Assembly (NCBI GenBank): GCA_950295325.1
Contig: OX485805.1
Span: forward strand, 37,063,501 to 37,127,500
DNA from: Polytrichum commune
Lineage: Eukaryota; Streptophyta; Polytrichopsida; Polytrichales; Polytrichaceae
Direction of reading: 5' to 3'
DNA: 64,000 nt
The notes beneath the pieces were generated by a model, which saw nothing but the letters and a program-made list of their open reading frames with translations, did not search any database and was not told where the DNA came from. Shown piece by piece: positions 24,350-38,049 of the stretch (within the stretch, counting starts at the first letter, position 1; every line of letters starts with the position of its first letter). The translations under genes and the position numbers were made by a program.

Positions 24350-25534
24350 TCGTCTCGCACCTCGAGAGCCGCTCCTCCTTGGGAGCTTGCATAGTCATAG
24401 CTCCAGGGCCGTCTGTGGCCAACCCTCGCCCTGGTTCTCGAGGCTCCCCTGCCTCCCCGCACATCGAATTCCATGCCGCACGCAAGCACGGCCTCGCGGC
24501 CGCTTTTGTTGCGCTTTTCTTGAGCTCTTTGGTGCCTTCTTTGATGAGAAAATCGTGCCCCTAGCGCCCGCATTTGGTCTGGTTCCTGCCCTCGCCTGTG
24601 GGAGGTTTTCGCGTTCAGAGGAGCCCTCGGAGCGACGTTGTGATTGGAGGTGCACATTGCGCTGTCGAATTCGTGTGGAATTTAGTCGTGTTCTTTTTCG
24701 GCCGGGGTTTTGTGGACAGGTGTGTTTGGTTCTCTTCGCAATTTTGGCTGTGGAGAGTGAGGATTTGCAAGAGGTTTTGGATGTGACCAAGAGCTGAGGA
24801 GCGTAGAGGAATTTTCGTATTGTCTCTGGAATTTTCGTAAAGAATCTGGAATTTCTATCTGTGAGGGCTTTGTAGCATGAATGGCATTATAGGGAATTGT
24901 CTTCCCCTTCCCTCAGCTGCTGTGAGTTCATCATGCGCAGAGAAATCAGGATTGAAGGAGAGCTGCTTTTTGTGGACGTTCGATTTCTTTCTTCCTATTG
25001 TCCTAGTAAAATGCGTCTCTTGAAACGCAACTCTCTCTCTCTGTCCCCCCCTCCGAGCTTGCTGGTGATTGCAATCCGCTCAGCAGCTGACATTGGGAGG
25101 AGCGTCTAGTATTCTTGTTTTGTTTTGGTTTGGTTTTTCTTTCCGTCTGAATTGATATTTTGCAATTACTTTGTTCCTTCGAGTTTCCGAGGTGAGGTAA
25201 CGGTGCAAGTGAAGTTTCAACATCTGCTCATAAGTGGTTATGGTGCAAGTAAGTTTTAACACCAATTTGAAATTCCGGTGTTCTTCATCCGATCGTAAAT
25301 AAGACAGTTGGGCAAAGGCTGATATACAATATCACGGCAATTGATACAGTCACGTACCGGTACATGGCAGGGCAGAACACAGGGTTTGGAGTTCTATCGA
25401 GAGGCATGAGAGGAACTTTCTAGACACGCTTTTCAGAAGGGAGGTTTGTGAAATGCTCCTGAACCGAGCTCCATGACGATACGAGGATCAAGCTGAATCT
25501 GCATCAAAACGAGGAAAACCAATAGAGACCTATA
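24350..25534 (+). promoter_or_regulatory. Probable promoter/5' leader of KEA
   Basis: GC-rich from 24350 to 24720, with a CT run near 25030-25050, then normal composition up to the ATG at 25535. Frames of 130-200 codons occur on both strands of the GC-rich part. They overlap and resemble no family, so I read this as untranslated leader, possibly with a leader intron. No start site can be fixed. Confidence 0.4.
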
Positions 25535-28500
25535 ATGGCTCTGTCCGGGATGCTGAATGTTGTTCACTCAGCTTTCGGGGACCAAATTAAGCAGGCAGAG
25601 ATCGCTTTGGGCTCAGGTCATCATCCTTTGCGTCACACTGGCCGGAGGTCTGTTGAGATATTATTGAAACGCTCTCAGCAAGTTCGTGGAAGTTATGGCA
25701 AGAGCACATGCCAAGGGAAAGAAGGTTTTCGGATGGGTGGACTGAGCAGCCTGTGTGTTCCAGGTCGAAGTTATATAGCAGCAAATGTTTCCAAGAGCTT
25801 CTCAGGATGTGGGTATTCAACAGATTCAGCTGCGAGGAGAATCAGAGTGAGGTCTGAGAGTGAAAATGCCTCTACATATGGAATAGAGAATGACTCCATC
25901 AAGTATAATGGCACAGGCGAATCCAGTGGTGAGGTATCTGGCCATGGAGGACTTGGTGGAGGATCAGAATCAGAGAATGTACCAAAAGTTTCAGAGGCTG
26001 CTTCTCCTGAAGATGCACGAGTGGATGACAACAGCGGTGTTGGCATTGTCTCTGCCAGATCTGATACTAGTAGAGGTGAGTTGGTGTTCTTGCCATATGC
26101 CCCAAATGTTCAATTTAGGTGATTTGTCTCACAATTTTCTTGCACAATTATGAACAAGTTACTTGATTGTTGTCATCATGGTAACAGCGCTTCTTCCTGT
26201 AAACATGGTAGTTGGAGACATATCCTGAGTATCTGTATGTGTTTTGTCAGATGCTTCCCTATGATGTCTTCCCACAATGTAGACTTACTCACACTCTGAA
26301 ACTGAGAGATTCTAAAGTGAAATGATATGGAATTTCCATGGCAACTTGGGAAGCAGAATCACTTGAGGTTTTGTGCTAGGTTTGTTTTACTCTGGAGGGT
26401 AATGGAGACCAACACTATTGGGTATTGAATGGGATGATGGGATACTATTGCATATGCCACCTCATCCTCACTGCAAATAGGGAAGACTGAAGGAAGTTGC
26501 AAAAGATGTGATGAGTGGATGTAACTTTAGAATGAAGATAACCCTAATGATAATGAAGACCAAGTCATGCAGTTGCCAAAATATGTGAATGCGGTAGAGT
26601 GTGCACATTTCCTTTCAGTCAAATTTTTTTTACTAACTCTGCATTCACCTGTCCTAGGATATTTAAAAAGCTTTTTAAAAGTATTGAACTGCTCCAGGGC
26701 CTTTTGAACTATACTTGAAGAACCTAAAAGTTGATTTAGACTGCATAGTTGTGCATATGCATGCAACTCAAATTTGACCAATTTTGTGTTTGTCTGTTTC
26801 ATTGTATGAGTTATAAAACAGGATTGAAGTCAAATATATCTACCTGTTAGCTTTATCAACTCAAATGTGTGTATGGTTTTGTTTGGGAAGTGTTAGCCTA
26901 GACTATATGTTTTTGGGCGTGCTAAGGGACTCAGATTGATAATGTGGTCTACAGCTACCTCTCTTGAATGAGAATGCTTTTACATATAAATTTGGACTTG
27001 CTGTCTGGACCCGAGAAAATCTAGTAGAGAATATGCTCACTTTTCTTTGTCATTCATGCTGGGACACTCTTGTAACTGAAACTCCATGGTTGGAGCACCT
27101 CATTAATTGTGTATTTGTGTGGAGTTTTTTCTTGTTTACATAATTTTTTTTCTCATTTTTCTCATGCAGTTGAAACAAGCGAGGGATCAGAGACTGAAGA
27201 TGTTTCTTTAGTTGCGCAATTGAAAGAGCTGCTAAGGCTGGCAAATGAGGAATTAGAGTCTGCGCGAGCTAATAGCACTGCGCTGGAAGAAAAAGCGCAA
27301 CAAGCTGCTGAAAAGGCACTAGCTTTGCATGACCAAGCGGCTGCCACTGCAAATGCTGCAGACACAGCTATGATGTCTATTCAAGTCATTCTTGAGAAGG
27401 AGGTCAGAGTGGAAGAAAATCTTGCAGCTGTTGGAGCAAAAGTTGCTGCAGCTCAAGAGAAATTTACGCGAGCGGAGAATGCATTTCAAGTTGCTCGCTG
27501 GAAGCTTGAACCGCCAGGCACTTCCCTTGACGACTTGTCTTCAGAAATTCCAGAGTCTCTCGCGGAGCAGCAGCCATTGGAAACAAACATGGATGAAGGG
27601 AAAGGTGAAGCAGGCTCAGAAACCCCAGCAGATAGCCAAGCTGACGGGCAAAGTAAGCCAGATCAGTTGGACAGTGACGAAAGCAAATCAGATGACACCA
27701 ATGTTCAAGGAAAGCTAGTGAAGGAGAAGGACACTGTCAAGGAATATCAGTTGATGGAAAGCACAAAAGCTGAACTTCTGGCTTGTGAAACTGCTCTTGC
27801 AGAATGTGAGGCAGAGCTTTCACAACTTCAAATCACGAAAATGGAGCTTCAAAAGGAGGCCATGCGCAGGAGTGAGTTGGCCCAGGTGGCTCAAGAGGCT
27901 GCAGCATTAGCGGATGATGATGTCGCTGCTGCTATGGTCCTTGCTGAACAAGCTGTTGCTTTGGAGGTTGAAGCTGCACAACGAGTCGGTGATGCTGAAA
28001 TTGCTCTAAACAAGGCAGAAGTATCAGCAGAAGATATTGCAAAAGCAGCTGCTGCAAAGGCAGTGGCTGCACTTGCAGCTGTTGAGGCTGAGAAGCTCAG
28101 TCACCAGGTAGTCAAGACAACCAACGGGGTGCCAGATCTTAAGCTAGGAGAGGATACTGCAGTGGCTTTGGAATCTGAAGAAAAGGTGGGCGAGTACAAT
28201 CATGTTTTTATTCACTTATTTGGGATTGTCAACTCTGAAGATTCACAGTCTTGCTAGTGCTGTTATTCTAAGAGTGTTATTTAAATTTTCAGCTTGCAGG
28301 AGACTCAGATAAGGTCGTGGAAAAAGATCTGAAGACTTCCCAAACAGGTTCAGAGAGTGCATTGGAGGCTGCCCCGGTGCTGGAAAAGCAAGCAAAAGAA
28401 CCTGAAGCAGATGCTGTAAAAAATGTAGATAGGGAGACCACTGTGGATTCTGATAATGAGAAAGGAAAAGCCTCTATTTCGCAATCTAAGAAACAGGAAG

Positions 28501-31500
28501 CCCCTTCAAAAGAGCCCTCCATTCCAAAGTCCTCAACGAAGAAGTCGTCGCGTTTTTACTCAGCCTCCTATTTCTCATCAGGCGATGAAGCAGAGTTCTC
28601 TCCTTCGATGGTGTTTTCAGGTTTGGCATCTGCTATTAAGGAGCAGCTAGTGAAAGTTGTGGTTGGGATGGCTCTGGTGCTTGCAGGGTATGTACCTGCT
28701 CTTGTACCTCACTTCCTCCTAAATGAAATTGCCTATTCTTGAACATAGATAAAATTTTCCACATATTTGTATATCTTGAAATGAAGCAAGCATCATATTT
28801 GTAAGCTTCTGGAAGTGTATGTTATTTATAGCGAGGTACATCTGCGAAACTGCAGGGGGTACTATCTCAACAACCAAATGGAGAGACGGGCACAGCTGAT
28901 GCAACCACCAGAAGTTACGACAAGTATTGAAGAGGTCAAACAGACTGCAAGGCCTTTAATAACTGAGATCAAGAGAATTCCACGTAGAGTGAAGCAACTG
29001 ATTGAAAAGCTTCCGCATCAGGAGGTACATCTCAGCTTACGATGTCCCGCTATTTCTTACGGTTTAGTATTTTGAGAGAGCATTTACTCCTAAGTAATTT
29101 ATTTGGGTCTACGTTTTTCTAGTTAGTCTGGGGTTGAAGTCCAGCCAGCCTTGTCCAAACGTATACCGCATACATTTTTAGGGTCAGCCTCATTATTCCA
29201 AACACACCACATTATTTGAAAAAGTGCCTATTAGTGTGGCTTACACTATTTGCAGATTCCCACAAATTTCAATCCATGGTTGCATTTTTGAACACACTAA
29301 TTTCATCAGTACGTGGTCTCTCACTTTTTGAAGGCTATATCATAAAGAACAAGTTTTTTTGAGGGCAAGAGACTCACACTAAATAAATAAAAAATACTGT
29401 AGCTTGGGTAGCCTTCTCCATTTCTTGACGTTACGATGTGGTCTTGTTTTATGTTACGATGCAGCAGTAATCATAGTTCCTCATCCTGTAGTGGAGGTCC
29501 CAGTAGTAGAATGCTGGGACAGGCATCTGTTCAGCCTCTTTGAGTTGTAGGTTCCAAGATCATATATGTGGGTTAGTACAAGCTTCTGGCAGCATTGTTT
29601 CTCATTACCTCACAATACACTGATAATGTATGTATGTAGAAGTTGTTGGTAATATTGTGTACATTCAAATTTGCAGGTTAATGAAGAGGAGGCTTCGTTA
29701 TTTGATGTTCTATGGCTGCTGTTGGCAAGTGTTGTTTTTGTACCTATATTTCAGAAACTTCCAGGAGGTAAACCTCCGGATTTTAGTAAATCATTGTTAC
29801 ATTGCTGTACATTGTGAAATCTTGGGGCACAATCTAGGTGTAATGAGTGATCCAAGGAAGTGATTTGTTAAAAAGTTTTCATAGTTGGTCCAGCACATAT
29901 TCTGTGTTCATCAGACTAGCTCCTTTCCCAGTTGAACCGTCAAAAGGGGCAACTTTTAAGGAGACTGAAAAGTGCATCATCCTTGTAGCTGGATATCGCA
30001 CCGAGTAGTCACTTATCTTCACTACATTTTTGTATGAGTCAGGTATAGCTTAGAACTGCTTTTGAAGAACCACAATCTTGTTATGCCTTCTGATGAAGTC
30101 ATTGGCATGAACAGGAAGTCCTGTTCTTGGCTATTTGGCTGCTGGTGTATTAATTGGACCATATACCCTCTCCATTATCAAAAATGTCCATGGTACTAAG
30201 ATGATAGCTGAATTTGGAGTGGTGTTTCTACTCTTCAACATCGGTCTGGAGGTACTCCTCTCCTCTTCAACATTGGTCTTAAGGCATATTGAATCATCAT
30301 CCACAAATCCAACATGCTTCGTTTGCTTTTATGTCTAGGAAAACAAATATGTATCATTAATGATTGGTGGAATTTGTTCAGTTGAATGTCAATGTACCAG
30401 TATTGTGTTTTAATTGGTTTTGTGGGTCTGATGCAGCTCTCTGTGGAGAGATTGAGTTCGATGAAGAAATATGTTTTTGGATTTGGATCTGCTCAGGTAT
30501 GTGAGACGTCCTCTCTACATTTTGGATGACTGTTCTGTGGTGCATATGTTCCCTTGATATCTGCTTAGTTCATAGCCTTAGTATTGATTTCACTTTGGTG
30601 GTAAGTCATATCTGCCCAATGGGAATTAAGATCATCATCAAAGTATGTCCAAAGATTCAAGGAACACAATAGGTGCAGTCCTTCTGAGCATTTGAGCTTG
30701 ATATGTAACAGGTGTTGGCCACAGCGTTGGCTATTGGAATCTTTGCTCAGCTTGCATGTGGTTTATCAGGACCTGCTGCCATTGTGATAGGCAATGGGTT
30801 GGCCCTGTCATCCACAGCAGTGGTACTTCAGGTATATTGTCAATCCACTCAACCAATTGAAAAGTTTCAAGTACATTATAAACAGAGCCTGTACATTTTA
30901 TAAAAATGCTCAGAAGTAGTAACTTGAGCTCTACTAATCAGGTGTTGCAAGAACGTGGTGAGAGCACATCTCGACATGGACGAGCTACTTTCTCTGTTCT
31001 ACTTTTTCAGGTACAGATATATGACCTTCTTGGGACCGTTCGTAGTGGTCACCTGTTTCCAAAATGCACAGATCTATTTTTGAGATGATGCATGCAGAAG
31101 ATATTTTGGCATTTTGGATATTTGATACCTTATTTGGAAGACTTCCATTTCATTTAACTAGAGGTCATCAACTTTGAGGAAGATCACAGGTGCTGAGACC
31201 TTGTGTTTCAGCCTTCACTTCCAGTCTTGAATGTATTGGCTTATCTAACATCTGGCTATTCTGGGATACAGGACCTGGCGGTGGTGGTGCTTCTCATTCT
31301 GATTCCTCTCCTTTCACCAAACTCTTCCAAAGGAGGGGTGCGTGTCAGCTGTGAAATTTTTCTCATGTTGTCAAAAATCTGAATATTGAAAACATAGAAT
31401 TTTTTTTAAGAATTTTTTAATAGCTTCCAACTCTTGGAAAGAGCTTTGTGATAGATTTAAATGCTTATATATAACCTCTGGAGACCAGTGTTCAGTGGTC

Positions 31501-34500
31501 CACCATTTGATTGGTTTACTTCTCAAGGGCTAACGTAATCATTGTGTCATCAATAGGTGGGGATTCAAGCGATAGCCGAGGCTCTAGGGATTGCAGCAGT
31601 CAAAGCTGTTGTTGCTATCATTGGTATCATTGCTGGAGGTCGTCTGGTATGATGTTCATGTCTGCTGAATATTGTGAACCTCCTTTTTTGGTTTTCTTTC
31701 ATTTTAGCTCCATTTTTATTTCCATTTCTGGTATTCATTTTGAAATTTGTGATGTGCAGCTGTTGCGACCCATATATAAGCGCATGGCAGAAAATCACAA
31801 TGCTGAAATTTTTGCTGCAAACACCCTTTTGGTTGTTCTGGGCACGAGTGTAATGACAGCACGGGTAATGATTGAATTCCCCACTGTTTCTTCTGATTGA
31901 ATAGAAAGTAGGAATTGGAGGATGATGAGTCATGGACCGAAGGTCTTGTTATTTGTTTATTTTTTGCTCAATACTTATAAGAGGTTGGCATATGCAGGCG
32001 GGTTTGTCAATGGCTCTAGGAGCCTTTTTAGCAGGCTTGCTCCTTGCAGAAACGGAATTTGCATTGCAAGTGGAATCAGATATAGCCCCTTACAGAGGCT
32101 TACTGTTGGGTCTTTTCTTCATGACGGTGAGATTATGTTCCTTGAATTGTGATGACGCATGGTAATGTATGAGTAGATGTTCATGCCTGGATCGAGGGCA
32201 TGACAGAGTGAGTTATTCTGAAGTTTCTTCATTTCTTCATTTGGTTACTGAGATAGTTTCCTTTATAGATAGTTATCTGAACAACCAATTGAGAAAGTCA
32301 TTTTGAGATGTCTTTCAAATCCTACATGCTTTGTCTGCCTTAGTGGCTAAATGTTATGTGTGATTTCTGCAGGTGGGTATGTCCATAGATCCACAACTCT
32401 TTGTGATGAAATTTCCGATAATTGCTGGGGCTCTTGTGCTCCTTATTGTGGGAAAGACGCTACTTGTCACTGGTGTAGGGCGATTTTTTGGGCTATCGAC
32501 TGTAGCTGCTGCAAGAGCTGGTCTCCTCCTTGCTCCAGGTGGAGAATTTGCATTTGTAGCCTTTGGGGAATCAGTAAACCAGGCATGTGCCTATTTCTTT
32601 GACACTCTTTGACTGTGTTGGTTTTGATGTTACCTTCTTAGGGTGCTCTCTATCTCTCTATGAATTCTCATACTGCAATCACATCATTCAGGAATCTATG
32701 TCTTAGCTCATGGGTTCAATCTAGGTTCTTGCCTTTGGATTATACTTTGCTGGGTAATAATGAACCAACAATTGCTCTCTTGTTCATACAAAGTAAACAA
32801 TAAGTATTAACCAGCCACAGGAGACTATATTTAAGATTACAATTTTTTGATTCTTTTGCAGGGAATCATGAGTGGTGAGTTAACATCATTGCTCTTTTTG
32901 GTTGTGGGGCTGTCTATGGCCATCACTCCATGGCTAGCTGCTGGAGGGCAGCTTATTGCATCACGGTTTGATCAGCAAGATGTGCGCAGTTTGTTGCCTG
33001 CAGAGAGTGAGGTAATACATCTGAAAATTCTCAGCATTCTGCATTTACATCACCTTTGCCTCTATATTCAATACTAAACAACTGTAAGTTTTTTGGTGTT
33101 GCAGACAGATGATTTACAAGACCACATCATCATCTGCGGTTTTGGTCGGGTTGGTCAGGTATGTCAGACTTTAACTCCCTTAATTCACTTGCAAGGTCAT
33201 TGCACAAACAGTCACGGGTTGCTGGCTCGTGTCAAAACAAGTGTGAACAGGCTCATTTTCTGATTTGGTTAACCTCTTCCGCATTTAACTGCAGATCATT
33301 GCCCAGCTGTTGTCAGAAAGGCTGATACCATTTGTGGCCCTTGATGTGCGAAGGTAATGTCACTTTGCATCTTTACATCTCTGTGTAATAACATGTGTAA
33401 CCATCCAAGTGTGGTGATTGTTTTCTTAGAAAGGTACAGAGGAGTTGAAATTGTCAAGCTTTATACTACAGTAAATAATCTAAATCATTCTGCAAAATCA
33501 ATGTCGAAGAGAAAAACTAAAAAGCTCTAAGAAAGGTCTGGAGGCAGTGTATGACTAAGTTAAATGCTGTCTTTCTTGATCTCCAGTGAACGAGTGAGTG
33601 TTGGACGAGCACTCGATTTACCTGTATACTTTGGTGACGCGGGTAGCAAAGAGGTACTCTTTCCAGTACATTCAGTTTCATTAATCAAAAGTCTCCTCAC
33701 CTGTTGAGAAAGTAACATGTTGTCTGAACCCTAAACACCCAAGAGGCCCAAGCTGGGCCTCTCCATGCACCAAAATGCACATATGAGCTACATATTTTCA
33801 TTTTAACAAATTGTGTCAAAAGTGACCCTATCTAAAACCAACTCATTATTCAAGTGCAATTATCAAATTGGTTGAATACCTTAATGTTGTTGAAGATTTG
33901 GGCTTAAACACAGAACTTGGGTGCCCTCGTATGCAAATACATACTTAGCATTATGATAATTAATGTCACATATGAGTATATTTTTGTTTTGTCCTTGACA
34001 TAATCCAATGTACTAAAATTAAGTTTTAAAGCCATGAATATACAAAAGACTTGGTAACGCTTATAAATATTGTGTATATAGACCATATGTTGAGCCCCTT
34101 GGTCCTTTAAGGGTTAAGTTGTTGAGAGCATTGGATTTTTGAATATCCAATCATGGGCTCCAGGTACTGCACAAAGTAGGCGCAGAAAGGGCGGCAGCTG
34201 CAGTCCTCACTTTAGACACTCCAGGAGCAAATTATCGAACTGTGTGGGCCTTGAGCAAGAATTTTCCACATGTCAAAACCTTTGTCCGTGCCCATGATGT
34301 TGAACATGGACTCAACCTTGAGAAGGCTGGTGCCACAGCGGTAAGTTGCTCCTACCTGAATAGTTTATTCTCTTTCGCTTGTCAATGGAGGTCTCTGCAG
34401 ATGTTATTTCTTTCTTTTTTAACAGACCTTCATTATTTGATGGCCTACAATGCTCTCCAAGTCAATGACTAGTTTCAGAATATGCACATTGTCCTTACAG

Positions 34501-35870
34501 ACATGTTTATTTTTTAGGTTGTTCCTGAAACTCTGGAGCCCAGTTTGCAGCTTGCAGCAGCTGTTCTTGCACAGGTTCTGATCTCATCCAAGAAAGTTCT
34601 TTCGCTGCATCTAATCCCTTACAGGCCTTCCTGGTCTTTTCCTTAATCTTTTGCATCCTGCAGCTTCTTCTCTTCATCCTTATTGCTAGCCAAGTGCACT
34701 TTTGTCATAGTGGACAGTTTCAATCAACCATTCATAACCAGAGATATGGGGTTTTGTAGTTTTCCACTTTAATGCTGAGGTACAGTACTGATACTAAAAC
34801 TTTTGGACCTGTCAGGCAAAGTTGCCTGCTGCAGAAATCGCTGCAACAATTGACGAGTTCCGTACCAATCACCTTTCAGAGCTTAGAGAGGTATTAACTG
34901 CCACCTTTATTATGCTCAATTTCTCACTACTAGAGTTGTCCTGGAACTCAATGAAACTTTTTGTTGGAATTGGTCCCTGATGATTTTCTATTGGTTTTTG
35001 TGCATACAAAATAAATAATTTCTTTCCACATGTGGTGTATGCATGGAGGTAGTGGCTGCATTTGAAGGAAGAGCGACCTATTTTAGTTCAGTGAGGGCCA
35101 CACTCATTTTTAGCACCTCTTGGCATGCCAAAATGAGTTTGATCCTAAATCCACCAATGTAGAATGTTGTTTGTTCAAACTAGTGTTGGTCTGGTTTTTT
35201 CTTTTGATACCAATTTTGGTTATCTATAATGAGGTTTTCACATTTTTGATACCAGGAGGATATGGGTATTTGACAGCATTTTGTTTTTAATATGAGTTGG
35301 GTCTATATACCATGCAATTACCTTCATATCTAGGTAGAATTGCCATAGAAACAAGACAGTGGTTCACAATGGTATAGACCCAAATAATATATTGAGATAC
35401 CCACCAAATATCAATATTTGACTGGTATGACATTTTTAATACCCTCAGGTAGGTTCCTTGATACCATTTATTGATGTTGATTATTGATATCATGCATTTA
35501 CCTATATACCTGTTGGCCCAACACTGGGTCCAACCTCCCCACTACTCCCCAAGCATCGAAAACTAACCGAACTTGGGAAGGTCTTGTATGCAGAACAACC
35601 AACTCCCAACCAAAAATCATGTTGAGTTAGACGATTACTTCATTGGTATGTGGATTTGGAAACAACTAAATATTTCATATGTTGACATCATATGGCATTT
35701 GTGATGTGCAGCTGTCAGAGTCGAGTGGGACTTCTCTAGGTTATGGGTTCTCTCGAATCATGATGAAAAACAAGACACAGCCACTTGACGTACAAGTAAA
35801 TCCCAGCAGCATCAAAGATGAAGGAGTTACAGACTGGAGACCTGAAGGAAGTGTATTGTCCATCCCGTAA
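25535..35870 (+). CDS. KEA: KEA1/2-type chloroplast K+/H+ antiporter (22 exons)
   Basis: Plant KEA1/2 proteins exchange K+ for H+ across the chloroplast inner envelope. Exons: 25535-26075, 27170-28185, 28293-28687, 28856-29024, 29677-29767, 30115-30251, 30437-30496, 30712-30831, 30942-31010, 31272-31337, 31557-31646, 31760-31864, 31998-32126, 32373-32582, 32862-33011, 33105-33158, 33295-33353, 33587-33653, 34164-34340, 34518-34574, 34816-34890, 35712-35870; 1331 aa, frame kept throughout. Residues 1-110 resemble a transit peptide. Residues about 185-520 are Ala/Glu-rich coiled coil, the long stromal arm typical of KEA1/2 and absent from KEA3-6. A CPA2 exchanger domain follows (about 700-1115) with FQDLAVV, whose Asp is the ion-coupling residue of the family. 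The C-terminal KTN/RCK domain has the NAD-binding [11 protein letters not shown] at about 1124. Intron 14 has a GC donor. Slightly longer than Arabidopsis KEA1/2 (about 1170-1190 aa from memory). Confidence 0.95.
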
Positions 35871-38049
35871 GCAGAGAAAAGTTTCAGTACGGAATCGTTA
35901 TTTTCCTCTATTGAGTGCATCGGAAATAGGATTGGGAGAGACAAGAGTGTGCAGTATACATATAATTCTTTTTTGAGTCCAGAAGGATGGTTCCAGGTCC
36001 ACATGGATTCAATGTAACGCACAAGCTGGGTCAGAAAAAGACCCTTCAACCTGCACTTGAAACAAGTGTGAAGAAACGTAATCACTTACAAGATCTAAAA
36101 CATTCTATGAAGCCCAAGATAGGTAGCTAGGTCAGAAAATTAATTTCTTGGTGAGCCTTTTCAGCCTGCCACTATCTTCTGTAAAATGCGAGTTGGTCAG
36201 AAATGTTAAGCAATGACTATAAACCTGTCATGTCTTTTGGTTAATGTTTTTTCAGCATTACTCTGTACTCTTGCCAGTAGGTATGATTCCAAGAGCTTGT
36301 TGGACAGTGGACAATTACGTACAGGATCCAAAAAAAAAAGCTCCTCCAAATTCATGTAAGATTCTTTTCAAACACTATACCCGTCTGGATTTGAACTTGA
36401 AGTCATAGCTACAACTTCATTTCACATAGTTCAAATTTCTACAAGGGAGGATTGCCATGCACCAACTCATGTACCTGCGGTAGCAACTATCTGTATCACC
36501 TGCAGGAGTCAATCTTGTGACCCTACTTTGGAGCTGCTAAGAGATTTTTAAGAAGGTTTGTTTTGGAGTTGCTTTTGGAGTGTAAGCATTTTTAAGACTA
36601 TAAACTCCCAAGAAATTTTATAGATTTTCTCAGAACTGAAAATAAATACCTAAGACATACCATCACTAAGATCCACATGCCACTATCCTAGGCAAGAGAA
36701 TAACACAGCCAAGGATTGGGAGTAGACATGTTTTGATTCTCAATATACAACCTAAGTCTCAATGCCGAGGCAACATCCTCATGGAACATGGCATCTCTTT
36801 TAATTTGAAAGGGTGAGGGATCATGATGCTTAGCAATGTTATGGGTGATTGGACGGTGACCCCAACTTTAAAAAATTGCTTCTAATTGGTTCTTAATATG
36901 ACATTTGAGAGTGGAAACTTTTTCTAATTCAAACACAAAATCATATCAGCCGACTCCTCTCCATGCCCTCCTTCCAAGCATGTTGATCACCTTCGTGTTC
37001 TAGCAAATCATCAATTCATTAGAAGCACTACCAGTGGTACATAAATAGTTGGTCTATACAAGTAGAGTGACAACCCCGGGCTGATGTGTGTAAGTATGAG
37101 CAGATGTTCTTCTCATTAGTATGCAAATTATATCAAACTTTGTTCAATGATTGGTATTTAGATGAACTGAAAGTAAGTTGGGATGATAGTATTTGTGAAC
37201 TTATTCATAGAATGTGTCACTAAACAAGTCTAGATCTTAGTTGACATGTCAAGCATCACACGGAGTAATGCAACATCGTCCCTTCTAACCCATTGTACAT
37301 CGTTCCAACATAACATTACTCAATTGATAAGTTGTGTTTAGTTGCCCTGATTTTCAAATTCGGTTTGAAGCAATGGGATTCCAACATGCAGAGTATGTAT
37401 ACTTGAATCTATTGTTGGGCCCATGAACATAGCTCATCAGCTGAGTAATGTTATGAATCCTCAAAGACACCGGTATATATTTTGTCAAGCACATGTGCTA
37501 CACTACATATGATATTTACTATCACTTCCTATGATATGAGTGGCTTGGACTAGGTTATGCCCAATCAATTTTGTTGATGAGTTTCGGGAGATAAGTTAAT
37601 GCATGACTAAAGTTATGCAGGCTGAAACCCATCCTACGTGATAAGTTTTCTGCATTTTCAAGGTCGCAAATGAAGTGAAATATTGTATCCTTAGTTTGCG
37701 AAACATTGTGGCAACAAATTGTTGATCTCAACACCATGATCACAACTAGTCACTCTTTGACAATCATTACGAGAGTAGTCATGATTTGCAAGTGAATCAA
37801 AATTTTAATATTCACCTATTTAAGTTGGCATGGACTCTAACAATACGCAATTCAAGCATCGCTTACTCATAACAAAATGTTGGGGACACGATATCCATAG
37901 TTCAGCCGCTCAAGGGTCGACGAAAGGCACAAAACATGACAAGTGAACAAGTGGATCTAAGGACTTGCAAAACTGATTTCTAACACATTTTGTATAGTAC
38001 TAGGAGGATAGTTCAAATAGGCATGTGCACACTTTGCCAATTTGAGAAT
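35871..38049. other. Spacer between KEA and the carrier gene
   Basis: The KEA 3' untranslated region should fall within the first few hundred bases. A fragment at 37142-37228 (GGTATTTAGATGAACTGAAA, then GTAAGTTGGGATGA and TTATTCATAGAATGTGTCA) matches the interior of the element at 21711-22114. No coding exon was recognised. Confidence 0.5.

Noticed and set aside
24198-24797. A 199-codon plus-strand frame and 126-134-codon minus-strand frames in the GC-rich stretch before KEA
   Set aside because: Overlapping frames on both strands are expected where GC is high and stop codons are rare. None resembles a protein family, and the position fits an untranslated leader.
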